This document shows, one piece after another, positions 38,251 to 50,849 of a stretch of DNA of 64,000 nucleotides. The notes below the pieces were generated by a model. That model saw only the letters and a program-made list of their open reading frames with translations. It made no database searches and was not told the origin of the DNA. The first letter of the stretch is position 1. Each line of letters begins with the position of its first letter. Source of the stretch: Auanema rhodensis (taxonomy: Eukaryota; Nematoda; Chromadorea; Rhabditida; Rhabditidae); the NCBI GenBank assembly GCA_964057225.1, contig OZ059896.1:21820501-21884500 (forward strand). Reading direction: 5' to 3'. The translations under genes and the position numbers were made by a program.

Positions 38251-41200
38251 AAATGCACCAAGATATCAACTGATATAAGTGCACACTTATATCCTCGATT
38301 TTCACCCTGAAGAATTAATTTTCCGTTGAATAACATTGTCCATCGTCTTTGCCTTGAAAAAAGAAATCTAAAAACATCTACTTTTTGCTAAATTATTTTG
38401 AAATTTTTCGAAAAAATTTTTGTCAAAATGTTTTTGGAAGCAATGTTGAGTGTACATGGAAACTCAACATACACTAATGCATCATTTTTCAAACGATCAT
38501 AACTAATTTTTGTATTAAGCGTTTCTCAATGTAATATAGTGCATTCGATGCGGATTTTTAAGCTGCGTCGATCTGTGTTATCAGATTTGCGCTAGCTTAA
38601 AAATGCACCAAGATATCAACTGATATAAGTGCACACTTATATCCTCGATTTTCACCCTGAAGAATTAATTTTCCGTTGAATAACATTGTCCATCGTCTTT
38701 GCCTTGAAAAAAGGAATCTAAAAACATCCACTTTTTGCTAAATTATTTCGAAATTTTTCGAAAAAATTTTTGTCAAAATGTTTTTGGAAGCAATGTTGAG
38801 TGTACATGGAAACTCAACATACACTAATGCATCATTTTTCAAACGATCATAACTAATTTTTGTATTAAGCGTTTCTCAATGTAGTATAGTGCATTCGATG
38901 CGGATTTTTAAGCTGCGTCGATCTGTGTTATCAGATTTGCGCTAGCTTAAAAATGCACCAAGATATCAACTGATATAAGTGCACACTTATATCCTCGATT
39001 TTTACCCTGAAGAATTAATTTTTTCGTTGAAAAACATTGTCCATCGTCTTTGCCTTGAAAAAAGGAATCTAAAAACATCCACTTTTTGATAAATTATTTT
39101 GAAATTTTTCGAAAAAATTTTTGTCAAAATGTTTTTGGAAGCAATGTTGAGTGTACATGGAAACTCAACATACACTAATGCATCATTTTTCAAACGATCA
39201 TAACTAATTTTTGTATTAAGCGTTTCTCAATGTAGTATAGTGCATTCGATGCGGATTTTTAAGCTGCGTCGATCTGTGTTATCAGATTTGCGCTAGCTTG
39301 AAAATGCACCAAGATATCAACTGATATAAGTGCACACTTATATCCTCGATTTTCACCCTGAAGAATTAATTTTTTCGTTGAATAACATTGTCCATCGTCT
39401 TTGCCTTGAAAAAAGAAATTTAAAAACATCTACTTTTTGCTAAATTATTTTGAAATTTTTCGAAAAAATTTTTGTCAAAATGTTTTTGGAAGCAATGTTG
39501 AGTGTACATGGAAACTCAACATACACTAAGGCATCATTTTTCAAACGATCATATCTAATTCTTGTATTAAGCGTTTCTCAATGTAATATAGTGCATTCGA
39601 TGCGGATTTTTAAGCTGCGTCGATCTGTGTTATCAGATTTGCGCTAGCTTAAAAATGCACCAAGATATCAACTGATATAAGTGTACACTTATATCCTCGA
39701 TTTTCACCCTGAAGAATTAATTTTCCGTTGAATAACATTGTCCATCGTCTTTGCCTTGAAAAAAGGAATCTAAAAACATCCACTTTTTGCTAAATTATTT
39801 CGAAATTTTTCGAAAAAATTTTTGTCAAAATGTTTTTGGAAGCAATGTTGAGTGTACATGGAAACTCAACATACACTAATGCATCATTTTTCAAACGATC
39901 ATAACTAATTTTTGTATTAAGCGTTTCTCAATGTAGTATAGTGCATTCGATGCGGATTTTTAAGCTGCGTCGATCTGTGTTATCAGATTTGCGCTAGCTT
40001 AAAAATGCACCAAGATATCAACTGATATAAGTGCACACTTATATCCTCGATTTTTACCCTGAAGAATTAATTTTTTCGTTGAAAAACATTGTCCATCGTC
40101 TTTGCCTTGAAAAAAGGAATCTAAAAACATCCACTTTTTGATAAATTATTTTGAAATTTTTCGAAAAAATTTTTGTCAAAATGTTTTTGGAAGCAATGTT
40201 GAGTGTACATGGAAACTCAACATACACTAATGCATCATTTTTCGAACGATCATAACTAATTTTTGTATTAAGCGTTTCTCAATGTAGTATAGTGCATTCG
40301 ATGCGGATTTTTAAGCTGCGTCGATCTGTGTTATCAGATTTGCGCTAGCTTGAAAATGCACCAAGATATCAACTGATATAAGTGCACACTTATATCCTCG
40401 ATTTTCACCCTGAAGAATTAATTTTTTCGTTGAATAACATTGTCCATTGTCTTTGCCTTGAAAAAAGAAATCTAAAAACATCTACTTTTTGCTAAATTAT
40501 TTTGAAATTTTTCGAAAAAATTTTTGTCAAAATGTTTTTGGAAGCAATGTTGAGTGTACATGAAAACTCAACATACACTAATGCATCATTTTTCAAACGA
40601 TCATAACTAATTTTTGTATTAAGCGTTTCTCAATGTAGTATAGTGCATTCGATGCGGATTTCTAAGCTGCGTCGATCTGTGTTATCAGATTTGCGCTAAC
40701 TTAAAAATGCACCGAGATATCAACTGATATAAGTTTACACTTATATCCTCGATTTTCACCCTGAAGAAATAATTTTTTCGTTGAATAACATTGTCCATCG
40801 TCTTTGCCTTGAACAAAGAAATCTAAAAACATCTACTTTTCGCTAAATTATTTTGAAATTTTTCGAAAAAATTTTTGTCAAAATGTTTTTGGAAGCAATG
40901 TTGAGTGTACATGGAAACTCAACATACACTAATGCATCATTTTTCAAACGATCATAACTAATTTTTGTATTAAACGTTTCTCAATGTAGTATAGTGCATT
41001 CGATGCGGATTTTTAAGCTGCGTCGATCTGTGTTATCAGATTTGCGCTAGCTTAAAAACGCACCGAGATATCAACTGATATAAGTTCACACTTATATCCT
41101 CGATTTTCACATTGAAGAACTAACTTTTTCGTTGAATAACATTGTCCATCGTCTCTGCCTTGAAAAAAGAAATCTAAAAACATCTACTTTTTGCTAAATT

Positions 41201-41756
41201 ATTCTGGAATTTTTCGAAAAAATTTTTGTCAAAATGTTTTTGGAAGCAATGTTGAGTGTACATGAAAACTCAACATACACTAATGCATCATTTTTCAAAC
41301 GATCATAACTAATTTTTGTATTAAGCGTTTCTCAATGTAGTATAGTGCATTCGATGCGGATTTTTAAGCTGCGTCGATCTGTGTTATCAGATTTGCGCTA
41401 GCTTAAAAATGCACCAAGATATCAACTGATATAAGTGCACACTTATATCCTCGATTTTCACCCTGAAGAATTAATTTTCCGTTGAATAACATTGTCCATC
41501 GTCTTTGCCTTGAAAAAAGGAATCTAAAAACATCCACTTTTTGCTAAATTATTTCGAAATTTTTCGAAAAAATTTTTGTCAAAATGTTTTTGGAAGCAAT
41601 GTTGAGTGTACATGGAAACTCAACATACACTAATGCATCATTTTTCAAACGATCATAACTAATTTTTGTATTAAGCGTTTCTCAATGTGATATAGTGCAT
41701 TCGATGCGGATTTTTAAGCTGCGTCGATCTGTGTTATCAGATTTGCGCTAGCTTAA
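38251..41756 (+). repeat. 10-monomer HOR, copy 2 (monomers 110-119)
   Basis: Positions 2 to 9 repeat copy 1: g 38601, i 38951, AATTTAAA copy 39302, g 39653, i 40003, CCATTGTC copy 40354, TTTACAC copy 40705, AACTTTTTCG b 41056. The first and last positions differ: 38251 has the one-base-shorter T run, and 41407 is g with +284/285 GA where copy 1 has an e-like monomer. Private changes are A to T at 39554, GTGTACAC at 39681, and TTCGAACG in monomer 115, each absent from copy 1. Confidence 0.88.
39674..39695. other. Perfect 22-bp palindrome in monomer 114
   Basis: In this one copy the dyad spacer is GTAC, so the 9-bp arms and the spacer together form an uninterrupted, perfectly self-complementary 22-bp sequence. 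Its twin in the first 10-monomer unit (monomer 104) and other g copies have GCAC here, so a single C to T change created it. It is the only copy with this spacer that I found. Confidence 0.85.
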
Positions 41757-44210
41757 AAATGCACCAAGATATCAACTGATATAAGTGCACACTTATATCC
41801 TCGATTTTCACCCTGAAGAATTAATTTTCCGTTGAATAACATTGTCCATCGTCTTTGCCTTGAAAAAAGAAATCTAAAAACATCTACTTTTTGCTAAATT
41901 ATTTTGAAATTTTTCGAAAAAATTTTTGTCAAAATGTTTTTGGAAGCAATGTTGAGTGTACATGGAAACTCAACATACACTAATGCATCATTTTTCAAAC
42001 GATCATAACTAATTTTTGTATTAAACGTTTCTCAATGTAGTATAGTGCATTCGATGCGGATTTCTAAGCTGCGTCGATCTGTGTTATCAGATTTGCGCTA
42101 GCTTAAAAATGCACCGAGATATCAACTGATATAAGTTCACACTTATATCCTCGATTTTCACCCTGAAGAATTAATTTTTTCGTTGAATAACATTGTCCAT
42201 CGTCTTTGCCTTGAAAAAAGAAATCTAAAAACATCTACTTTTCGCTAAATTATTTTGAAATTTTTCGAAAAAATTTTTGTCAAAATGTTTTTGGAAGCAA
42301 TGTTGAGTGTACATGGAAACTCAACATACACTAATGCATCATTTTTCAAACGATCATAACTAATTTTTGTATTAAGCGTTTCTCAATGTGATATAGTGCA
42401 TTCGATGCGGATTTTTAAGCTGCGTCGATCTGTGTTATCAGATTTGCGCTAGCTTAAAAATGCACCAAGATATCAACTGATATAAGTGCACACTTATATC
42501 CTCGATTTTCACCCTGAAGAATTAATTTTCCGTTGAATAACATTGTCCATCGTCTTTGCCTTGAAAAAAGGAATCTAAAAACATCCACTTTTTGCTAAAT
42601 TATTTCGAAATTTTTCGAAAAAATTTTTGTCAAAATGTTTTTGGAAGCAATGTTGAGTGTACATGGAAACTCAACATACACTAATGCATCATTTTTCAAA
42701 CGATCATAACTAATTTTTGTATTAAGCGTTTCTCAATGTAGTATAGTGCATTCGATGCGGATTTTTAAGCTGCGTCGATCTGTGTTATCAGATTTGCGCT
42801 AGCTTAAAAATGCACCGAGATATCAACTGATATAAGTTCACACTTATATCCTCGATTTTCACCCTGAAGAATTATTTTTTTCGTTGAATAACATTGTCCA
42901 TCGTCTTTGCCTTGAAAAAAGAAATCTAAAAACATCTACTTTTTGCTAAATTATTTTGAAATTTTTCGAAAAAATTTTTGTCAAAATGTTTTTGGAAGCA
43001 ATGTTGAGTGTACATGGAAACTCAACATACACTAAGGCATCATTTTTCAAACGATCATAACTAATTTTTGTATTAAGCGTTTCTCAATGTAGTATAGTGC
43101 ATTCGATGCGGATTTTTGAGCTGCGTCGATCTGTGTTATCAGATTTGCGCTAGCTTAAAAATGCACCAAGATATCAACTGATATAAGTGCACACTTATAT
43201 CCTCGATTTTCACCCTGAAGAATTAATTTTCCGTTGAATAACATTGTCCATCGTCTTTGCCTTGAAAAAAGGAATCTAAAAACATCCACTTTTTGCTAAA
43301 TTATTTCGAAATTTTTCGAAAAAATTTTTGTCAAAATGTTTTTGGAAGCAATGTTGAGTGTACATGAAAACTCAACATACACTAATGCATCATTTTTCAA
43401 ACGATCATAACTAATTTTTGTATTAAACGTTTCTCAATGTAGTATAGTGCATTCGATGCGGATTTCTAAGCTGCGTCGATCTGTGTTATCAGATTTGCGC
43501 TAGCTTAAAAATGCACCGAGATATCAACTGATATAAGTTCACACTTATATCCTCGATTTTCACCCTGAAGAATTAATTTTTTCGTTGAATAACATTGTCC
43601 ATCGTCTCTGCCTTGAAAAAAGAAATCTAAAAACATCTACTTTTTGCTAAATTATTCTGGAATTTTTCGAAAAAATTTTTGTCAAAATGTTTTTGGAAGC
43701 AATGTTGAGTGTACATGAAAACTCAACATACACTAATGCATCATTTTTCAAACGATCATAACTAATTTTTGTATTAAACGTTTCTCAATGTAGTATAGTG
43801 CATTCGATGCGGATTTCTAAGCTGCGTCGATCTGTGTTATCAGATTTGCGCTAGCTTAAAAATGCACCGAGATATCAACTGATATAAGTTCACACTTATA
43901 TCCTCGATTTTCACCCTGAAGAATTAATTTTTTCGTTGAATAACATTGTCCATCGTCTTTGCCTTGAAAAAAGAAATCTAAAAACATCTACTTTTCGCTA
44001 AATTATTTTGAAATTTTTCGAAAAAATTTTTGTCAAAATGTTTTTGGAAGCAATGTTGAGTGTACATGAAAACTCAACATACACTAATGCATCATTTTTC
44101 AAACGATCATAACTAATTTTTGTATTAAACGTTTCTCAATGTAGTATAGTGCATTCGATGCGGATTTCTAAGCTGCGTCGATCTGTGTTATCAGATTTGC
44201 GCTAGCTTAA
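41757..44210 (+). repeat. Mixed block: monomers 120-126
   Basis: The order is a short copy with class b tail, c, g, d', g/b hybrid, a/b hybrid, c/b hybrid. Monomer 124 (43159) starts as g (T-run deletion, +130 C, +150 C) and ends as b (+210 A, +270 A, +309 C). Monomer 125 (43509) has the class a CACCCTGAAGAATTA left end and class b bases from +100 onward. Monomer 126 (43860) is c to about +152 and b from +210. Three consecutive chimeras sharing the same right-hand b sequence suggest spread of a b segment by gene conversion or repeated exchange. Confidence 0.8.
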
Positions 44211-46313
44211 AAATGCACCGAGATATCAACTGATATAAGTTCACACTTATATCCTCGATTTTCACCCTGAAGAATTAATTTTTTCGTTGAATAACATTGT
44301 CCATCGTCTTTGCCTTGAAAAAAGAAATCTAAAAACATCTACTTTTCGCTAAATTATTTTGAAATTTTTCGAAAAAATTTTTGTCAAAATGTTTTTGGAA
44401 GCAATGTTGAGTGTACATGGAAACTCAACATACACTAATGCATCATTTTTCAAACGATCATAACTAATTTTTGTATTAAGCGTTTCTCAATGTGATATAG
44501 TGCATTCGATGCGGATTTTTAAGCTGCGTCGATCTGTGTTATCAGATTTGCGCTAGCTTAAAAATGCACCAAGATATCAACTGATATAAGTGCACACTTA
44601 TATCCTCGATTTTCACCCTGAAGAATTAATTTTCCATTGAATAACATTGTCCATCGTCTTTGCCTTGAAAAAAGGAATCTAAAAACATCCACTTTTTGCT
44701 AAATTATTTCGAAATTTTTCGAAAAAATTTTTGTCAAAATGTTTTTGGAAGCAATGTTGAGTGTACATGGAAACTCAACATACACTAATGCATCATTTTT
44801 CAAACGATCATAACTAATTTTTGTATTAAGCGTTTCTCAATGTGATATAGTGCATTCGATGCGGATTTTTAAGCTGCGTCGATCTGTGTTATCAGATTTG
44901 CGCTAGCTTAAAAATGCACCGAGATATCAACTGATATAAGTTCACACTTATATCCTCGATTTTCACCCTGAAGAATTAATTTTTTCGTTGAATAACATTG
45001 TCCATCGTCTTTGCCTTGAAAAAAGAAATCTAAAAACATCTACTTTTCGCTAAATTATTTTGAAATTTTTCGAAAAAATTTTTGTCAAAATGTTTTTGGA
45101 AGCAATGTTGAGTGTACATGGAAACTCAACATACACTAATGCATCATTTTTCAAACGATCATAACTAATTTTTGTATTAAGCGTTTCTCAATGTGATATA
45201 GTGCATTCGATGCGGATTTTTAAGCTGCGTCGATCTGTGTTATCAGATTTGCGCTAGCTTAAAAATGCACCAAGATATCAACTGATATAAGTGCACACTT
45301 ATATCCTCGATTTTCACCCTGAAGAATTAATTTTCCGTTGAATAACATTGTCCATCGTCTTTGCCTTGAAAAAAGGAATCTAAAAACATCCACTTTTTGC
45401 TAAATTATTTCGAAATTTTTCGAAAAAATTTTTGTCAAAATGTTTTTGGAAGCAATGTTGAGTGTACATGGAAACTCAACATACACTAATGCATCATTTT
45501 TCAAACGATCATAACTAATTTTTGTATTAAGCGTTTCTCAATGTAGTATAGTGCATTCGATGCGGATTTCTAAGCTGCGTCGATCTGTGTTATCAGATTT
45601 GCGCTAGCTTAAAAATGCACCGAGATATCAACTGATATAAGTTCACACTTATATCCTCGATTTTCACCCTGAAGAATTAATTTTTTCGTTGAATAACATT
45701 GTCCATCGTCTTTGCCTTGAAAAAAGAAATCTAAAAACATCTACTTTTCGCTAAATTATTTTGAAATTTTTCGAAAAAATTTTTGTCAAAATGTTTTTGG
45801 AAGCAATGTTGAGTGTACATGGAAACTCAACATACACTAATGCATCATTTTTCAAACGATCATAACTAATTTTTGTATTAAGCGTTTCTCAATGTGATAT
45901 AGTGCATTCGATGCGGATTTTTAAGCTGCGTCGATCTGTGTTATCAGATTTGCGCTAGCTTAAAAATGCACCAAGATATCAACTGATATAAGTGCACACT
46001 TATATCCTCGATTTTCACCCTGAAGAATTAATTTTCCGTTGAATAACATTGTCCATCGTCTTTGCCTTGAAAAAAGGAATCTAAAAACATCCACTTTTTG
46101 CTAAATTATTTCGAAATTTTTCGAAAAAATTTTTGTCAAAATGTTTTTGGAAGCAATGTTGAGTGTACATGGAAACTCAACATACACTAATGCATCATTT
46201 TTCAAACGATCATAACTAATTTTTGTATTAAGCGTTTCTCAATGTAGTATAGTGCATTCGATGCGGATTTTTAAGCTGCGTCGATCTGTGTTATCAGATT
46301 TGCGCTAGCTTAA
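44211..46313 (+). repeat. Three tandem c-g dimers (701 bp)
   Basis: Copies start at 44211, 44912 and 45613, each a 351-bp c monomer with +284/285 GA followed by a 350-bp g monomer. The g copies are distinguished by single changes: TTCCATTG and +284/285 GA in monomer 128, +309 C in monomer 130, none in monomer 132. The same c-g pair occurs singly at 42107 and 47367. This is the shortest higher-order period in the window. Confidence 0.85.
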
Positions 46314-49300
46314 AAATGCACCGAGATATCAACTGATATAAGTTCACACTTATATCCTCGATTTTCACCCTGAAGAATTAATTTTTTCGTTGAATAACAT
46401 TGTCCTTCGTCTTTGCCTTGAAAAAAGAAATCTAAAAACATCTACTTTTTGCTAAATTATTTTGAAATTTTTCGAAAAAATTTTTGTCAAAATGTTTTTG
46501 GAAGCAATGTTGAGTGTACATGGAAACTCAACATACACTAAGGCATCATTTTTCAAACGATCATAACTAATTTTTGTATTAAGCGTTTCTCAATGTAGTA
46601 TAGTGCATTCGATGCGGATTTTTGAGCTGCGTCGATCTGTGTTATCAGATTTGCGCTAGCTTAAAAATGCACCGAGATATCAACTGATATAAGTTCACAC
46701 TTATATCCTCGATTTTCACCCTGAAGAATTAATTTTTTCGTTGAATAACATTGTCCATCGTCTCTGCCTTGAAAAAAGAAATCTAAAAACATCTACTTTT
46801 TGCTAAATTATTCTGGAATTTTTCGAAAAAATTTTTGTCAAAATGTTTTTGGAAGCAATGTTGAGTGTACATGAAAACTCAACATACACTAATGCATCAT
46901 TTTTCAAACGATCATAACTAATTTTTGTATTAAACGTTTCTCAATGTAGTATAGTGCATTCGATGCGGATTTCTAAGCTGCGTCGATCTGTGTTATCAGA
47001 TTTGCGCTAGCTTAAAAATGCACCGAGATATCAACTGATATAAGTTCACACTTATATCCTCGATTTTCACCCTGAAGAATTAATTTTTTCGTTGAATAAC
47101 ATTGTCCATCGTCTTTGCCTTGAAAAAAGAAATCTAAAAACATCTACTTTTCGCTAAATTATTTTGAAATTTTTCGAAAAAATTTTTGTCAAAATGTTTT
47201 TGGAAGCAATGTTGAGTGTACATGAAAACTCAACATACACTAATGCATCATTTTTCAAACGATCATAACTAATTTTTGTATTAAACGTTTCTCAATGTAG
47301 TATAGTGCATTCGATGCGGATTTCTAAGCTGCGTCGATCTGTGTTATCAGATTTGCGCTAGCTTAAAAGTGCACCGAGATATCAACTGATATAAGTTCAC
47401 ACTTATATCCTCGATTTTCACCCTGAAGAATTAATTTTTTCGTTGAATAACATTGTCCATCGTCTTTGCCTTGAAAAAAGAAATCTAAAAACATCTACTT
47501 TTCGCTAAATTATTTTGAAATTTTTCGAAAAAATTTTTGTCAAAATGTTTTTGGAAGCAATGTTGAGTGTACATGGAAACTCAACATACACTAATGCATC
47601 ATTTTTCAAACGATCATAACTAATTTTTGTATTAAGCGTTTCTCAATGTGATATAGTGCATTCGATGCGGATTTTTAAGCTGCGTCGATCTGTGTTATCA
47701 GATTTGCGCTAGCTTAAAAATGCACCAAGATATCAACTGATATAAGTGCACACTTATATCCTCGATTTTCACCCTGAAGAATTAATTTTCCGTTGAATAA
47801 CATTGTCCATCGTCTTTGCCTTGAAAAAAGGAATCTAAAAACATCCACTTTTTGCTAAATTATTTCGAAATTTTTCGAAAAAATTTTTGTCAAAATGTTT
47901 TTGGAAGCAATGTTGAGTGTACATGGAAACTCAACATACACTAATGCATCATTTTTCAAACGATCATAACTAATTTTTGTATCAAGCGTTTCTCAATGTA
48001 GTATAGTGCATTCGATGCGGATTTTTGATCTGCGTCGATCTGTGTTATCAGATTTGCGCTAGCTTAAAAACGCACCGAGATATCAACTGATATAAGTTCA
48101 CACTTATATCCTCGATTTTCACATTGAAGAACTAATTTTTTCGTTGAATAACATTGTCCATCGTCTCTGCCTTGAAAAAAGAAATCTAAAAACATCTACT
48201 TTTCGCTAAATTATTTTGAAATTTTTCGAAAAAATTTTTGTCAAAATGTTTTTGGAAGCAATGTTGAGTGTACATGGAAACTCAACATACACTAATGCAT
48301 CATTTTTCAAACGATCATAACTAATTTTTGTATTAAGCGTTTCTCAATGTGATATAGTGCATTCGATGCGGATTTTTAAGCTGCGTCGATCTGTGTTATC
48401 AGATTTGCGCTAGCTTAAAAGTGCACCAAGATATCAACTGATATAAGTGCACACTTATATCCTCGATTTTCACCCTGAAGAATTAATTTTCCGTTGAATA
48501 ACATTGTCCATCGTCTTTGCCTTGAAAAAAGGAATCTAAAAACATCCACTTTTTGCTAAATTATTTCGAAATTTTTTGAAAAAATTTTTGTCAAAATGTT
48601 TTTGGAAGCAATGTTGAGTGTACATGGAAACTCAACATACACTAATGCATCATTTTTCAAACGATCATAACTAACTTTTGTATTAAGCGTTTCTCAATGT
48701 AGTATAGTGCATTCGATGCGGATTTTTAAGCTGCGTCGATCTGTGTTATCAGATTTGCGCTAGCTTAAAAATGCACCGAGATATCAACTGATATAAGTTC
48801 ACACTTATATCCTCGATTTTCACCCTGAAGAATTATTTTTTTCGTTGAATAACATTGTCCATCGTCTTTGCCTTGAAAAAAGAAATCTAAAAACATCTAC
48901 TTTTTGCTAAATTATTTTGAAATTTTTCGAAAAAATTTTTGTCAAAATGTTTTTGGAAGCAATGTTGAGTGTACATGGAAACTCAACATACACTAAGGCA
49001 TCATTTTTCAAACGATCATAACTAATTTTTGTATTAAGCGTTTCTCAATGTAGTATAGTGCATTCGATGCGGATTTTTGAGCTGCGTCGATCTGTGTTAT
49101 CAGATTTGCGCTAGCTTAAAAATGCACCGAGATATCAACTGATATAAGTTCACACTTATATCCTCGATTTTCACCCTGAAGAATTAATTTTTTCGTTGAA
49201 TAACATTGTCCATCGTCTTTGCCTTGAAAAAAGGAATCTAAAAACATCTACTTTTTGCTAAATTATTTTGAAATTTTTCGAAAAAATTTTTGTCAAAATG

Positions 49301-49821
49301 TTGTTGGAAGCAATGTTGAGTGTACATGGAAACTCAACATACACTAATGCATCATTTTTCAAACGATCATAACTAATTTTTGTATTAAGCGTTTCTCAAT
49401 GTAGTAAAGTGCATTCGATGCGGATTTTTAAGCTGCGTCGATCTGTGTTATCAGATTTGCGCTAGCTTAAAAATGCACCGAGATATCAACTGATATAAGT
49501 TCACACTTATATCCTCGATTTTCACCCTGAAGAATTAATTTTTTCGTTGAATAACATTGTCCATCGTCTTTGCCTTGAAAAAAGGAATCTAAAAACATCT
49601 ACTTTTTGCTAAATTATTTTGAAATTTTTCGAAAAAATTTTTGTCAAAATGTTTTTGGAAGCAATGTTGAGCGTACATGGAAACTCAACATACACTAATG
49701 CATCATTTTTCAAACGATCATAACTAATTTTTGTATTAAGCGTTTCTCAATGTGATATAGTGCATTCGATGCGGATTTTTAAGCTGCGTCGATCTGTGTT
49801 ATCAGATTTGCGCTAGCTTAA
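46314..49821 (+). repeat. Mixed block: monomers 133-142
   Basis: The order is d', a/b hybrid, c/b hybrid, c, g/f hybrid, b/c hybrid, g, d', h, a. Monomers 134-136 repeat the hybrid string of monomers 125-127. Monomer 138 (48068) is the reverse chimera of 134: class b left end to +115, then class c with +137 C, +210 G and +284/285 GA. The d'-h-a ending (48769-49821) matches the d-h-a string of the 8-monomer HOR far upstream, including +184 G and +288 A in h (49120). AAAAGTGC starts monomers 136 and 139. Confidence 0.8.
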
Positions 49822-50147
49822 AAATGCACCAAGATATCAACTGATATAAGTGCACACTTATATCCTCGATTTTCACCCTGAAGAATTAATTTTCCGTTGA
49901 ATAACATTGTCCATCGTCTTTGCCTTGAAAAAAGGAATCTAAAAACATCCACTTTTTGCTAAATTTTTGTCAAAATGTTTTTGGAAGCAATGTTGAGTGT
50001 ACATGGAAACTCAACATACACTAATGCATCATTTTTCAAACGATCATAACTAATTTTTGTATTAAGCGTTTCTCAATGTAGTATAGTGCATTCGATGCGG
50101 AATTTTAAGCTGCGTCGATCTGTGTTATCAGATTTGCGCTAGCTTGA
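49822..50147 (+). repeat. 326-bp monomer 143 with a 24-bp deletion
   Basis: This g-like copy has the usual one-base T-run deletion and additionally lacks 24 bases in the A/T-rich core: after GCTAAATT the sequence goes directly to TTTGTCAAAA (junction near 49961-49968). The short direct repeat AAATT stands at both ends of the missing segment in intact monomers and is present once at the junction. The TTTTTCGAAAAA palindrome is removed. The tail ends GCTTGAAA as in class i. It is the only large indel in the window. Confidence 0.92.
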
Positions 50148-50849
50148 AAATGCACCAAGATATCAACTGATATAAGTGCACACTTATATCCTCGATTTTC
50201 ACCCTGAAGAATTAATTTTTTCGTTGAATAACATTGTCCATCGTCTTTGCCTTGAAAAAAGAAATCTAAAAACATCTACTTTTTGCTAAATTATTTTGAA
50301 ATTTTTCGAAAAAATTTTTGTCAAAATGTTTTTGGAAGCAATGTTGAGTGTACATGAAAACTCAACATACACTAATGCATCATTTTTCAAACGATCATAA
50401 CTAATTTTTGTATTAAGCGTTTCTCAATGTAGTATAGTGCATTCGATGCGGATTTCTAAGCTGCGTCGATCTGTGTTATCAGATTTGCGCTAGCTTAAAA
50501 ATGCACCGAGATATCAACTGATATAAGTTTACACTTATATCCTCGATTTTCACCCTGAAGAAATAATTTTTTCGTTGAATAACATTGTCCATCGTCTTTG
50601 CCTTGAAAAAAGAAATCTAAAAACATCTACTTTTCGCTAAATTATTTTGAAATTTTTTGAAAAAATTTTTGTCAAAATGTTTTTGGAAGCAATGTTGAGT
50701 GTACATGGAAACTCAACATACACTAATGCATCATTTTTCGAACGATCATAACTAATTTTTGTATTAAGCGTTTCTCAATGTAGTATAGTGCATTCGATGC
50801 GGATTTTTAAGCTGCGTCGATCTGTGTTATCAGATTTGCGCTAGCTTAA
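50148..50849 (+). repeat. Relic of the 10-monomer HOR: monomers 144-145
   Basis: Monomer 144 resembles monomers 106 and 116 (+10 A, +31 G, +210 A, +309 C, +270 G), and monomer 145 resembles 107 and 117 (TTTACAC, GAAGAAATAAT). The string g-x-y is thus shared with 36146-37548, about 13 kb away. Monomer 145 lacks the GAACAAAG of its relatives and has TTTTTTGAAA near +157 and TTCGAACG near +240. Monomer 115 also has TTCGAACG. Confidence 0.75.

Noticed and set aside
39450-39647. 65-codon plus-strand open frame
   Set aside because: It begins at TTG in one monomer only and depends on a single substitution at 39554; the sister copy at 35795 has a stop there. It is a by-product of satellite variation.
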